The position numbers and the translations under genes were made by a program. 47,628 nt of DNA, from positions 1 to 47,628 of the forward strand of contig CAYRYU010000054.1 in the NCBI GenBank assembly GCA_964428355.1, in the 5' to 3' direction. Under the pieces are notes generated by a model. The model was not told where the DNA came from. It ran no database searches and saw only the letters and a program-made list of their open reading frames with translations. This DNA is from CAYRYU01 sp964428355 (GTDB lineage: Bacteria; Muiribacteriota; Ozemobacteria; Ozemobacterales; Ozemobacteraceae). This document shows, piece by piece, positions 41,508-47,628 of the stretch. Numbering within the stretch: the first letter of the stretch is position 1; each line of letters starts with the position of its first letter.

Positions 41508-42251
41508 TCAGGTCCGGCGACCGAGGAACTCGAAGTATCGCTGGTCGGTGCTCGAACAAGGCAGGAAAATGATGTTCAGGATCCCCGTATCCTCGGAAAC
41601 GGAATCGAGGATCCACTCCCCGGACTCGTTACGGGTGAATTCCCAGAGCTCGCAGAAACCCGCATTTTTCATGGCATCCGATTCTGATTCCTCTCCCTTC
41701 CGAAGAATAGTCAACCCGGACTTCTCCTCGATCATGTAATCCACCATGCTTCCGTGGACGAGGATGTAGACCCGGTCCGAAAGGTGGCCGTCCTTGTCCG
41801 AGATGCCGACGAACTCGACCGAAGAAAGGTCGATCTGTTCGAGGACATTCCGGTGCCCTTTGTTCTTGAAACTCTGGATCATCGATTCCCAGTTCCTTAG
41901 GAGCCGGTGGCTCAACAGGTTCCGGACGGGGCCGAGATCGTTGTGCGTCCAGGCTTCCTGGATCTTGAAATATGCCTCCTCGACTCTCCTCTCGATATCC
42001 TCCTTTTTCCACCCCCTGTCGGTTTCCTCGAGAGTGCGAATCAGGGAACTCGCTCCAAGACGCTTCACGGTGACAGTGAATTTCCAGAAGACGTAATAGA
42101 TGGCGTAGACGAGGAGGGCAAGGAACCCCGCCCCCCCCTTGCCCTTTCCACCGCCGCCTCCCGCACGGGCAAACGCAGGTGCGACCGTGATGAAAACCAT
42201 CAGGAACACTGCGAGCAGAAGGGAAAACCGGTGGAAACCGCGCTTCGTCAT
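41508..42251 (-). CDS. Tim44-like domain membrane protein
   Basis: 247 aa, ATG at 42251 with AAAGGAG upstream. Signal peptide/first helix (RFSLLLAVFLMVFITVAPAFA), a Gly/Lys stretch (ARAGGGGGKGKGGAG) and a second helix (FLALLVYAIYYVFWKFTV). Then a Tim44-like domain (~85-240) with EEAYFKIQEAWTHNDLGPVRNLLSHRLL and a C-terminal WEFTRNESGEWILDSV. The Gly-rich linker after the signal is typical of bacterial Tim44-like proteins, whose role is mostly unknown; membrane association is expected. Divergent from the esterase gene. Confidence 0.85.
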   Translation of the reverse strand: MTKRGFHRFSLLLAVFLMVFITVAPAFARAGGGGGKGKGGAGFLALLVYAIYYVFWKFTVTVKRLGASSLIRTLEETDRGWKKEDIERRVEEAYFKIQEAWTHNDLGPVRNLLSHRLLRNWESMIQSFKNKGHRNVLEQIDLSSVEFVGISDKDGHLSDRVYILVHGSMVDYMIEEKSGLTILRKGEESESDAMKNAGFCELWEFTRNESGEWILDSVSEDTGILNIIFLPCSSTDQRYFEFLGRRT

Positions 42252-42353
42252 CTTTCGCTCCTTTCGGATTCACTCTGAATCGCGCAACCGCCATGCCCGC
42301 TGGCGTCTACCGCAAATCAGCGATCCCGGGCCGATCTCCGCCGGACAGACTCC

Positions 42354-42387
42354 CGTCAGTTTCTTCTTCGTTGGTTCGAAACTGACG
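42354..42387. repeat. 10-bp inverted repeat in divergent promoter region
   Basis: CGTCAGTTTC (42354-42363) and GAAACTGACG (42378-42387), perfect, 14-base spacer, centred about 66 bases upstream of the TATAAT at 42436. Size and location suit an operator for the divergent Tim44-like and esterase genes, or a stem-loop. Confidence 0.55.
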
Positions 42388-42435
42388 CACTGCGACAGGC
42401 GGAGTTCGCTCACAAGACCCATGTCGCCAAAGGTG

Positions 42436-42441
42436 TATAAT
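42436..42441 (+). promoter_or_regulatory. -10 box of the esterase gene
   Basis: Perfect TATAAT, preceded by GTG. No convincing -35 at 16-18 bases, so an activator could be needed. The expected leader is about 37 bases, with AAGGGGG at 42468-42474. Confidence 0.55.
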
Positions 42442-42484
42442 CACCCTTGGTCCTTTAAGAATCCAAGAAGGGGGTTTGGGAAGC

Positions 42485-43513
42485 ATGGAACCCCGTTTTC
42501 TTTCGCACCGGACCATCTGGGTTCTGATGGCGATGTTCCTCTTAACCTCGTTCCGACTGCCCGCGCAGACATTCAGGAAGAAGATCCGGGACCTCCTGAT
42601 CCGCCGGATCGAGGGGAAGGCCCTCGAAACCGCGGTGAAATCGGAGGAAAGGACCATCCAGCACGGAGGGCTCGCACGTTCCTACTATCTCTACATTCCC
42701 TCGAGGTGGGACCGGAAGAAAAAAATTCCTCTGGTCTTCCTCTTTCACGGGGGCGGGGGAGGGGCTCGTGGAGCGCTTGCCAATTACGATTTCGAGAGAA
42801 AGGCTGAGGAGGCGGGGTTCCTGCTCGTTGCTCCCAATGGTACCGGAGAGGTAAAGGAAGCCCTGCTGACCTGGAACGTTTCGTTCGGTTTCGGTTTCGC
42901 CCAGAGCCACGGGGTAGACGATCTGGGCTTCATCCGGACGCTTCTTGAAAATCTGGAAAAGGAGTTTCCCGTAGACCCTGACCGCATCTTTGCGACCGGG
43001 ATCTCGAATGGGGCGATCCTCTGCCATTGGCTCGCCGCGCAGCCGTGGAACCGCCTCGCCGCCATCGCCCCCGTGGTGGGGACTTTCGGGGGGCGGGAGG
43101 CGGGGGAAAAGGAGTGGCACGTTCCACCGAAACCTGCCACTCCCGTCTCCGTTTGCATCATCCAGGGCCTTCTCGACAAGCACATCCCCATCGGCGGCGG
43201 ATTGCAGGAGAAGTCCGTCCAGGCAAAGAAGGAAGTCCGCTCGGCCTCCGACACGGTGGATTTCTGGGTCTCCGCCAACGGATGCCGAGACCGGTCCGCC
43301 CCACTTCTTGACCCCGCCCTGAAAACCATGGTCATGAGTCATACCTGCCCCGGGGGGAACCCCGAAGTCAGGGTTTACATCCTGCAGAACCAGGGACATG
43401 CCTGGCCAGGTTCCAAAAACGTCCCACGAAGGGGCGCGGACCGGCCCTCTCCGGTTTTTCCCGCAAACGACATCATCTGGAGTTTTTTCAAAGCCCATCC
43501 GAAGGCACGATGA
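42485..43513 (+). CDS. Secreted PHB-depolymerase/LpqC-like esterase
   Basis: 342 aa from the ATG at 42485; a TTG at 42476 would add 3 residues. N-terminal hydrophobic helix (IWVLMAMFLLTSFRLPAQ) for export. Alpha/beta hydrolase of the CE1/PHB-depolymerase group: oxyanion loop LFHGGGGGARG (87-97), nucleophile elbow ATGISNGAI with Ser174, Asp231 in GLLDKHIP and His305 in QGHAWPG. Several Cys outside the core could form disulfides. It likely hydrolyses an ester polymer or feruloyl-type ester outside the cytoplasm; the substrate is undetermined. Confidence 0.87.
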   Translation: MEPRFLSHRTIWVLMAMFLLTSFRLPAQTFRKKIRDLLIRRIEGKALETAVKSEERTIQHGGLARSYYLYIPSRWDRKKKIPLVFLFHGGGGGARGALANYDFERKAEEAGFLLVAPNGTGEVKEALLTWNVSFGFGFAQSHGVDDLGFIRTLLENLEKEFPVDPDRIFATGISNGAILCHWLAAQPWNRLAAIAPVVGTFGGREAGEKEWHVPPKPATPVSVCIIQGLLDKHIPIGGGLQEKSVQAKKEVRSASDTVDFWVSANGCRDRSAPLLDPALKTMVMSHTCPGGNPEVRVYILQNQGHAWPGSKNVPRRGADRPSPVFPANDIIWSFFKAHPKAR

Positions 43514-43551
43514 ACTTCTTCCCAGACAACCCGAAGGGATGGCCCGCAGTT

Positions 43552-44937
43552 TCAGCCTCCCTGGATCGGTGAGAGTGAATTCATCAGGGTTTCGAGGTTG
43601 GATCGCGTGATCGTGGTGGGAAAGAAGGCGGGGCGGAGCGCAGGGGACTGGTTTTTCGCAACCCAATCGATGAGGCAGGCCGCGGTTGAGCTGCCGCAAG
43701 TCTCCGCAAGGTGTGCGGAACAATCCGATGCATTTTTGCGGAAACTTGGATTTTCCCGCATTGCCGCGACTTTTTCCCTGAGGCCGGTTTTTGTGAACCC
43801 ATCCATCTCCACTCTCGAACCAGCCCCAAGGTAGGAAACCCGTTCAGCGTTGTCGCACTGCTCGCCCCCGACCGGCATGACGATCAGGGGTTTTCCGGCA
43901 GCAAGAGCTTCGTTCGTGCTGTTGTTTCCCCCGTGGCCGATCACGAGATCGACCTTGGGAAGAAGTGCAACCTGGGGAACGCTCGGGAAAACAAGGGCAT
44001 TCCGCGGAATGAGGTTGGCGGGGAGTTTCCTGAATGCCGCCCCCGCGCTGACAATGACCTGATACTCGGGATCATCGAGTGCCCCGAGAATGCGAAGGAA
44101 TACATCCGGGCGGTCGTTGAAGAAGGTTCCGAGGGAAACGTAGATCTTGAATTTCCCCTTTTCGAGGCGGTCGAAAGGAAACTGCTCCCGCGGCAGCGTG
44201 CGGCCCGAGGTGCACGGGCCGACGAAGAAGGTCCTGTCTCCAAGTCCGGTTCGAGGGGCTTCGGTCCTCTCGTGGCTGGTGATCAGGTTCAACCAGGGGG
44301 AGTAGGGGGATCTCAATGAAGTCCGCTCCGCAGAAGGGATTTCGAACCGCGCCCGGACTTTTCTGAGCCTCTTTTCGAGGAGCCTTTCGGCGGTCAGCAT
44401 CCTCTTTTCCAGCTCGGGATACTTCACGCCCGCACCTGGTTCGATCGGCATCCCGCTTCCGAACGGGGGAACGTCCTTGCCGGGGAAGGGGAGCCCGCTG
44501 TGGTAGATGGTGACAAAGGGGAGTCCGAAAGCCTGCGAGGCAAGTCCGGAAGCCAGGAAAGAGAAATCGGTCACGACCGCTCCCGGTTTTGCTTTCCTGA
44601 ATCGCTCGAGGAGCTGGCTCGTGAAGGCTCCCAATCCCATCGTGAACAGATCCAGTGCGGACTCGATTTCTTCGGTTCCCTTTTTTCGCGAAAGAAGGAC
44701 GGCCTTGAGCGCCATCCTGATCGAAGGGGTCAGGGAATCCCCCGGGATCCCGGCTGAATCGAGCCGGTCGAAGATTCCTTTTGCGGATCCGAGAATGGGC
44801 CCCGCCGAGAAGGGGAGCCGCGGTGCAGGTATCAGGAATCCTACATCGTGGCCCCCAACCTTCAATTCAGAAGCGATCGAGAAGAGTGGATTGAAATGCC
44901 CCATCGCCGCATGAGTCACGAAAATGATCCGGGACAT
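43552..44937 (-). CDS. GT1 (UGT/MGT-type) glycosyltransferase
   Basis: 461 aa, ATG at 44937 with AAAGGAG at 44951-44945. N-terminal THAAMGHFNPLFSIASEL acceptor domain start. C-terminal KIYVSLGTFFND, then VDLVIGHGGNNSTNEALAAGKPLIVMPVGGEQCDNA, the plant-secondary-product/UGT donor-binding signature of GT1. Such enzymes glycosylate lipids, macrolides or carotenoid-type acceptors from UDP- or dTDP-sugars. Located 49 bases after the MBL hydrolase gene on the same strand, probably cotranscribed. Acceptor unknown. Confidence 0.9.
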   Translation of the reverse strand: MSRIIFVTHAAMGHFNPLFSIASELKVGGHDVGFLIPAPRLPFSAGPILGSAKGIFDRLDSAGIPGDSLTPSIRMALKAVLLSRKKGTEEIESALDLFTMGLGAFTSQLLERFRKAKPGAVVTDFSFLASGLASQAFGLPFVTIYHSGLPFPGKDVPPFGSGMPIEPGAGVKYPELEKRMLTAERLLEKRLRKVRARFEIPSAERTSLRSPYSPWLNLITSHERTEAPRTGLGDRTFFVGPCTSGRTLPREQFPFDRLEKGKFKIYVSLGTFFNDRPDVFLRILGALDDPEYQVIVSAGAAFRKLPANLIPRNALVFPSVPQVALLPKVDLVIGHGGNNSTNEALAAGKPLIVMPVGGEQCDNAERVSYLGAGSRVEMDGFTKTGLREKVAAMRENPSFRKNASDCSAHLAETCGSSTAACLIDWVAKNQSPALRPAFFPTTITRSNLETLMNSLSPIQGG

Positions 44938-44986
44938 GCGGATGCTCCTTTCATTCCGGCTTCAGGGAAACGTTCGGGCCCAAGGC

Positions 44987-45802
44987 TCAGGCGGCTTTCC
45001 GGTCCGCTTCCCCTTCGGGGTTCCGGACCTCGAAAATCTGGGCTTTTTTGACGAAGCCGAGGAAACCGTCCTTGGCCGGGTCCTGGGGGGGATTGGGCTG
45101 GTAATGGTAGAGCCAGATCCGCTCCTTGACTTTGTCCGGCAGGGTCCGGAGGTCGTCGTAGTGGGCGTGAACGCCGGATTTGAAAGGGGCCGTCTCGCAA
45201 TCATGGAAAATCAGGTCAACGCTGTCGTAGAACTTCCTCATCTGGTAGGGGGCGAACTGGGTGTCGGCCGTGAACAGGACTTTCGGGCCCTTCGTTCCCT
45301 CCTGCATCAGAAGCCCATAACTGTGTTGGATCATCATACCACTGACGATATGGACCGTCTGAACAGGGGTGAACCTGATGTTCTCCCATGTGAACGATGA
45401 ATTGATGCGTACCGGGCGGCAGTCGAAAAAGTCCGTGAGGTTTGCGATCTTTCCCTCGAGTGTTTCCAGGCCGCCCCTGAGGCTTTTCGTCCAGAGATCC
45501 GACATGACTGTCTGGACGGCGAACAGCTTTGGCCGAAGTCTTGCCGGGTTGAAGTATGTCACGAGGGCGAGCCATTCCATAGATCCGATGTGATCCGAAT
45601 GGAGGTGGGAGATGTACACCGCGTCGATTTCCTTGCCCACATTGGCGTTCGTGATCCCGATCTCCTCGAGGGCGAACTGGGCCTGGCTGCCGCAGTCGAT
45701 CAGGAGTTTCTTGCCGGACTCTGCGATCACGAGGGCATTCGACTGGAAATACTCCCGAGTGGTGAAGGCGCTTCCGACGCCGATGAACTGGATGCGAAAC
45801 AT
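44987..45802 (-). CDS. MBL-fold metallo-hydrolase (RNase Z-like branch)
   Basis: 271 aa, ATG at 45802 with AAAGGAG upstream (MFRIQFIGVGSAFTT). The zinc motif HLHSDH (66-71), LFTADTQFAP for the bridging Asp and a late LYHYQP His are present. The N-terminal GVGSAF and the compact size resemble RNase Z, phosphodiesterase and similar MBL proteins. The long exosite arm of RNase Z is not visible, so tRNA processing is not claimed. Probably hydrolyses a phosphodiester or ester. Confidence 0.85.
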   Translation of the reverse strand: MFRIQFIGVGSAFTTREYFQSNALVIAESGKKLLIDCGSQAQFALEEIGITNANVGKEIDAVYISHLHSDHIGSMEWLALVTYFNPARLRPKLFAVQTVMSDLWTKSLRGGLETLEGKIANLTDFFDCRPVRINSSFTWENIRFTPVQTVHIVSGMMIQHSYGLLMQEGTKGPKVLFTADTQFAPYQMRKFYDSVDLIFHDCETAPFKSGVHAHYDDLRTLPDKVKERIWLYHYQPNPPQDPAKDGFLGFVKKAQIFEVRNPEGEADRKAA

Positions 45803-45833
45803 GGGGAACTCCTTTCCATTTCCGTTCAGAGTT

Positions 45834-45857
45834 CGGGGCATGTGAAAAGATGCCCCG
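45834..45857. repeat. Inverted repeat CGGGGCAT-N8-ATGCCCCG
   Basis: A perfect 8-bp dyad in the leader or promoter region of the MBL gene. There is no T-run on either side, so it is more likely an operator or leader hairpin than a terminator. Confidence 0.45.
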
Positions 45858-45898
45858 GGGGACGAGGGAAAGCCATTCCGGAAACGATCCGCGAACGA

Positions 45899-46021
45899 TC
45901 AGTCCACCTCGAGTCCCGACGGAGAGGTAAGGATTTCGCATGCGTCGGAAAGCCGGTCCCGCGGAGTTCGGGTGCGGATCCCAGGCCCCGCTGGGGCGGG
46001 AAGCGTGGGAATCCGGCCCAT
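45899..46021 (-). CDS. Doubtful 40-residue open frame
   Basis: ATG at 46021 with AAGGTG four bases upstream. The codons in its second half look like the local usage (GAC CGG CTT TCC), and the product ends TSPSGLEVD. The frame stays open to an ATG at 46135 without a ribosome site. No family, no hydrophobic segment. It could equally be chance in a G+C-rich gap. Confidence 0.15.
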   Translation of the reverse strand: MGRIPTLPAPAGPGIRTRTPRDRLSDACEILTSPSGLEVD

Positions 46022-46344
46022 TTTCACCTTGGGAGAGCCGTTCCGGGCTGAATCCTGGCCGTCCAAGGGGATTGGAGTATTGGTGGAGGACAGCTTGAAA
46101 ACACGCAACTTTGGTGCCCTCAAGAAAATCCTCATCCAGAGCAGGCTGCGGTTTTCCCGGGCCTCGGTACTGCGTCATCAGAAACGCTTCAGACTTTCGA
46201 TCTGTCTCACAAAGTAAGACAAAAAGCGGGTGTCTTGGGTGCGCCATCCGTGGCCGAAGACGTCCAAATCCCGTATCGGGCGTTCAGGGACTGCGCACGA
46301 GTTCCCACCCCCGCAACGGCCAGGAGCGAAGGTGGAACCGGGAC

Positions 46345-47073
46345 TCACGTCGATCCGACATTTCCCGCCGGGCCAGGAGAGACCGGGATCTCCTCCGCCC
46401 TCGGGAAACGGCGGACAAACATGCACCCGCAAACCGCCCCCAGGAAGTGCCCCAGCCAGTCGACGGTTACTCCCAGTTCTCTTTCATTGCTCTTTCCGGT
46501 TAAGGAAAAAAACGCAACGAGGATAAGGACAGCCATGACTCCGCCGATCCAATCTTTCGAGGGAACTTCGGGAAAATCCAGAAAGTAGCCTGCGACCAGC
46601 CCGCAGATTCCGCCTGAGGCCCCAATCGAGATCAGGGTGGGTGGAATCAAGATGGCTTCGGCGATTGACGAACCGATCGCGGAAACATGGAATACCAGTA
46701 TGTAACGCATGAACCCCACCCGTGATTCGTATGCTGACAAAAGCATCAGGATGAAAAGGTTCGAGACGAGGTGTGCCAGATCCGCGTGAAGAAAGTTCCC
46801 GGTCAGGATCTGGTAGATCCACCCCATTTCGAAAACCCCCCAATGGCTGAGACCGAAGGCCACTTTGAGCTTGGGGGTGGTTTCGAGGGTCAGAGGATCG
46901 AAAGTCGCTGCGGCGATCGCGATCAGAAGGATACCCAGGCCCAGGGTTCCCGCGCGTGACCGAAGCCTTTCTCCAAGACTCTGGGGGTTGACTTCGCGGA
47001 GGCTTTCCGGTTGAGGGGAATAGAAGGCAAGTGGAATCACGAAGCATGCAAGGATTGCGCAGAGTGTCGTCAT
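46345..47073 (-). CDS. Rhomboid intramembrane serine protease
   Basis: 242 aa. Rhomboid core: NFLHADLAHLVSNLFILM (94-111, with the oxyanion Asn), catalytic Ser153 in GASGGICG and His209 in DWLGHFLGA. Six to seven membrane helices, with an extra N-terminal helix before the core. An active Ser-His dyad is therefore present. Rhomboids cleave single-pass membrane proteins inside the bilayer; the target is unknown. The ATG at 47073 overlaps the stop of the PH-like gene (ATGA), so the two are translationally coupled. Confidence 0.93.
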   Translation of the reverse strand: MTTLCAILACFVIPLAFYSPQPESLREVNPQSLGERLRSRAGTLGLGILLIAIAAATFDPLTLETTPKLKVAFGLSHWGVFEMGWIYQILTGNFLHADLAHLVSNLFILMLLSAYESRVGFMRYILVFHVSAIGSSIAEAILIPPTLISIGASGGICGLVAGYFLDFPEVPSKDWIGGVMAVLILVAFFSLTGKSNERELGVTVDWLGHFLGAVCGCMFVRRFPRAEEIPVSPGPAGNVGST

Positions 47074-47486
47074 TCGATCGCTTCTTCCAGGAAATCCTCT
47101 ATCGCGTCATCGATGAAGACCCCTTCTTTTCCAAAGAAACCAGAACGACTTGAATCCAGTATCAACGTCCTTCCATTCTTGAACGTGAATTCGATCGTGT
47201 CGGACAGAGTGCCTTCCCGGATCGAAACATCCTCGATTTCCGGATAGAGGAAGGCGTCGATGATCGAAACGGAGCCCATTACAGACAACTTCCCGAAGAT
47301 GATCCGCTTGCTTGTCACCATGACCTGGTATTGTTGCATCATCAGGGTGGCCAGCGGGCCAAGCAGGAAATACCAAAGGACATGGGGCTGAGTCCTTCCC
47401 ATGAAAGCCCCGACGTGCTTCTCCCCCTCCTTCAGGGGAAACTTCGAACGGAGAGCCTCCAGATTGGAATTGGGTCCCAGGGCCAC
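47070..47486 (-). CDS. Small PH-like domain protein, coupled to rhomboid
   Basis: 138 aa, GTG at 47486 with AGGGAGG at 47500-47494. A membrane-proximal hydrophobic patch (VLWYFLLGPLATLMM), followed by VMVTSKRIIFGK, YPEIEDVSIREGTLSDTIEFTFKNGRTLIL, fits the bacterial PH (bPH/YdbT-like) beta fold, which has the same VxxTxxR and IEF...G pattern. The match is by style, not a signature. Its tight coupling to the rhomboid gene suggests a partner or regulator at the membrane. Confidence 0.7.
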   Translation of the reverse strand: MALGPNSNLEALRSKFPLKEGEKHVGAFMGRTQPHVLWYFLLGPLATLMMQQYQVMVTSKRIIFGKLSVMGSVSIIDAFLYPEIEDVSIREGTLSDTIEFTFKNGRTLILDSSRSGFFGKEGVFIDDAIEDFLEEAIE

Positions 47487-47553
47487 TTCACAACCTCCCT
47501 TCTTTGGCGTTCCGTTCGTCTGGCCGGGGGCAGGATCGTGGAATCCTTCCAGA

Positions 47554-47582
47554 AAACGATGTTCCTGATTACCTCATCGTTT
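47554..47582. repeat. 8-bp inverted repeat upstream of the PH-like gene
   Basis: AAACGATG (47554-47561) and CATCGTTT (47575-47582), 13-base spacer. On the - strand it is followed by TTC, so it might be a weak terminator of a gene outside the window or an operator for the PH-like/rhomboid pair. Confidence 0.3.
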
Positions 47583-47628
47583 CAAAAAGACCGTCGGATC
47601 CCCTCCCGCGGGCTCGCCTGCCTTGAAC

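Larger units (their letters stand above)
45803..46344. other. 542-base gap with no convincing gene
   Basis: Between the rhomboid and MBL genes. It holds an 8-bp dyad at 45834-45857 (CGGGGCAT-N8-ATGCCCCG, 32 bases before the MBL start) and, near 46203-46219, a GTCTCAC/GTAAGAC pair. No tRNA-like or riboswitch-like fold is evident, and no clear -10 box with a -35. A weak short reading frame on the - strand is listed separately. The composition is less codon-biased than in the genes. Confidence 0.5.

Noticed and set aside
46203..46219. GTCTCAC-AAA-GTAAGAC as a terminator of the rhomboid gene
   Set aside because: On the - strand the T-run lies before the hairpin rather than after it, and the stem needs a G-U pair.
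45216..46247. 343-residue - strand frame covering the MBL gene and the gap before it
   Set aside because: It overlaps the MBL gene out of frame and shows no domain; the MBL gene has the conserved zinc motif and a ribosome site.
1..47628. CRISPR array, tRNA/rRNA genes, insertion sequences or prophage genes
   Set aside because: Looked for by eye on both strands; no regular repeat-spacer pattern, tRNA-like cloverleaf, transposase or phage structural gene was found.

Overview
The window is a gene-dense bacterial chromosome segment, roughly 60% G+C by eye. Good -10 boxes (TATAAT, TAGAAT) stand out in the gaps, and many neighbouring genes overlap by four bases (GTGA, TTGA or ATGA stop-start junctions). 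A flagellar L-ring gene (flgH) and an O-antigen-ligase-type gene point to a flagellated diderm. Multi-GAF signalling proteins, long TPR proteins and a pilin-like C-P...C-S-x-H-G module inside a TPR protein recall candidate phyla such as Riflebacteria. That placement is an impression from style, not a result. I see no tRNA, rRNA, CRISPR array, insertion sequence or prophage.

Layout. (1) 85-6261: surface-glycan genes: a methyltransferase / polyprenyl-phosphate-type GT2 / radical SAM operon, a divergent DUF2079 membrane protein and a GT-C glycosyltransferase. (2) 6485-18212: six overlapping genes on the + strand: a GAF-rich PP2C (RsbU/SpoIIE-type) phosphatase, a GAF-GGDEF diguanylate cyclase, a GAF-HD-GYP phosphodiesterase, a DHH-like/CBS/tRNA nucleotidyltransferase fusion, a site-2 protease homologue and an O-antigen ligase homologue. 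(3) 18143-21872, - strand: GT4 glycosyltransferase, RarA/MgsA ATPase, HD-domain protein, membrane protein. (4) 22077-32570, + strand: DUF885 peptidase-like protein and HIT hydrolase, then a run of unknown, membrane and TPR proteins, NAD kinase, a metal-binding HMA protein and DsbD. (5) 32669-37845, - strand: an ATP-grasp ligase and a flagellar operon DUF501-flgF-flgG-flgA-flgH, preceded by a match to the flagellar sigma-28 promoter. (6) 37992-39204, + strand: a complete retron with promoter, msr-msd RNA and reverse transcriptase, followed at once by aroC. (7) 40595-47486: a chagasin-like inhibitor, a Tim44-like protein, a secreted PHB-depolymerase-like esterase, a GT1 glycosyltransferase, an MBL-fold hydrolase, a rhomboid protease and a small PH-like protein.

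The most interesting element is the retron. A 17-bp a1/a2 pairing (38023-38039 with 38179-38195) encloses an msr-type hairpin and a perfect 25-bp msd hairpin. The predicted transcription start falls on a1. The RT carries YADD, VTG and a variant NAxxH motif. No effector gene lies next to it, so it looks like an orphan retron lodged between a flagellar operon and aroC. The second most useful observation is that a DUF501 gene is the first gene of the flagellar rod operon, with its own sigma-28-like promoter and a coupled ATGA junction to flgF.
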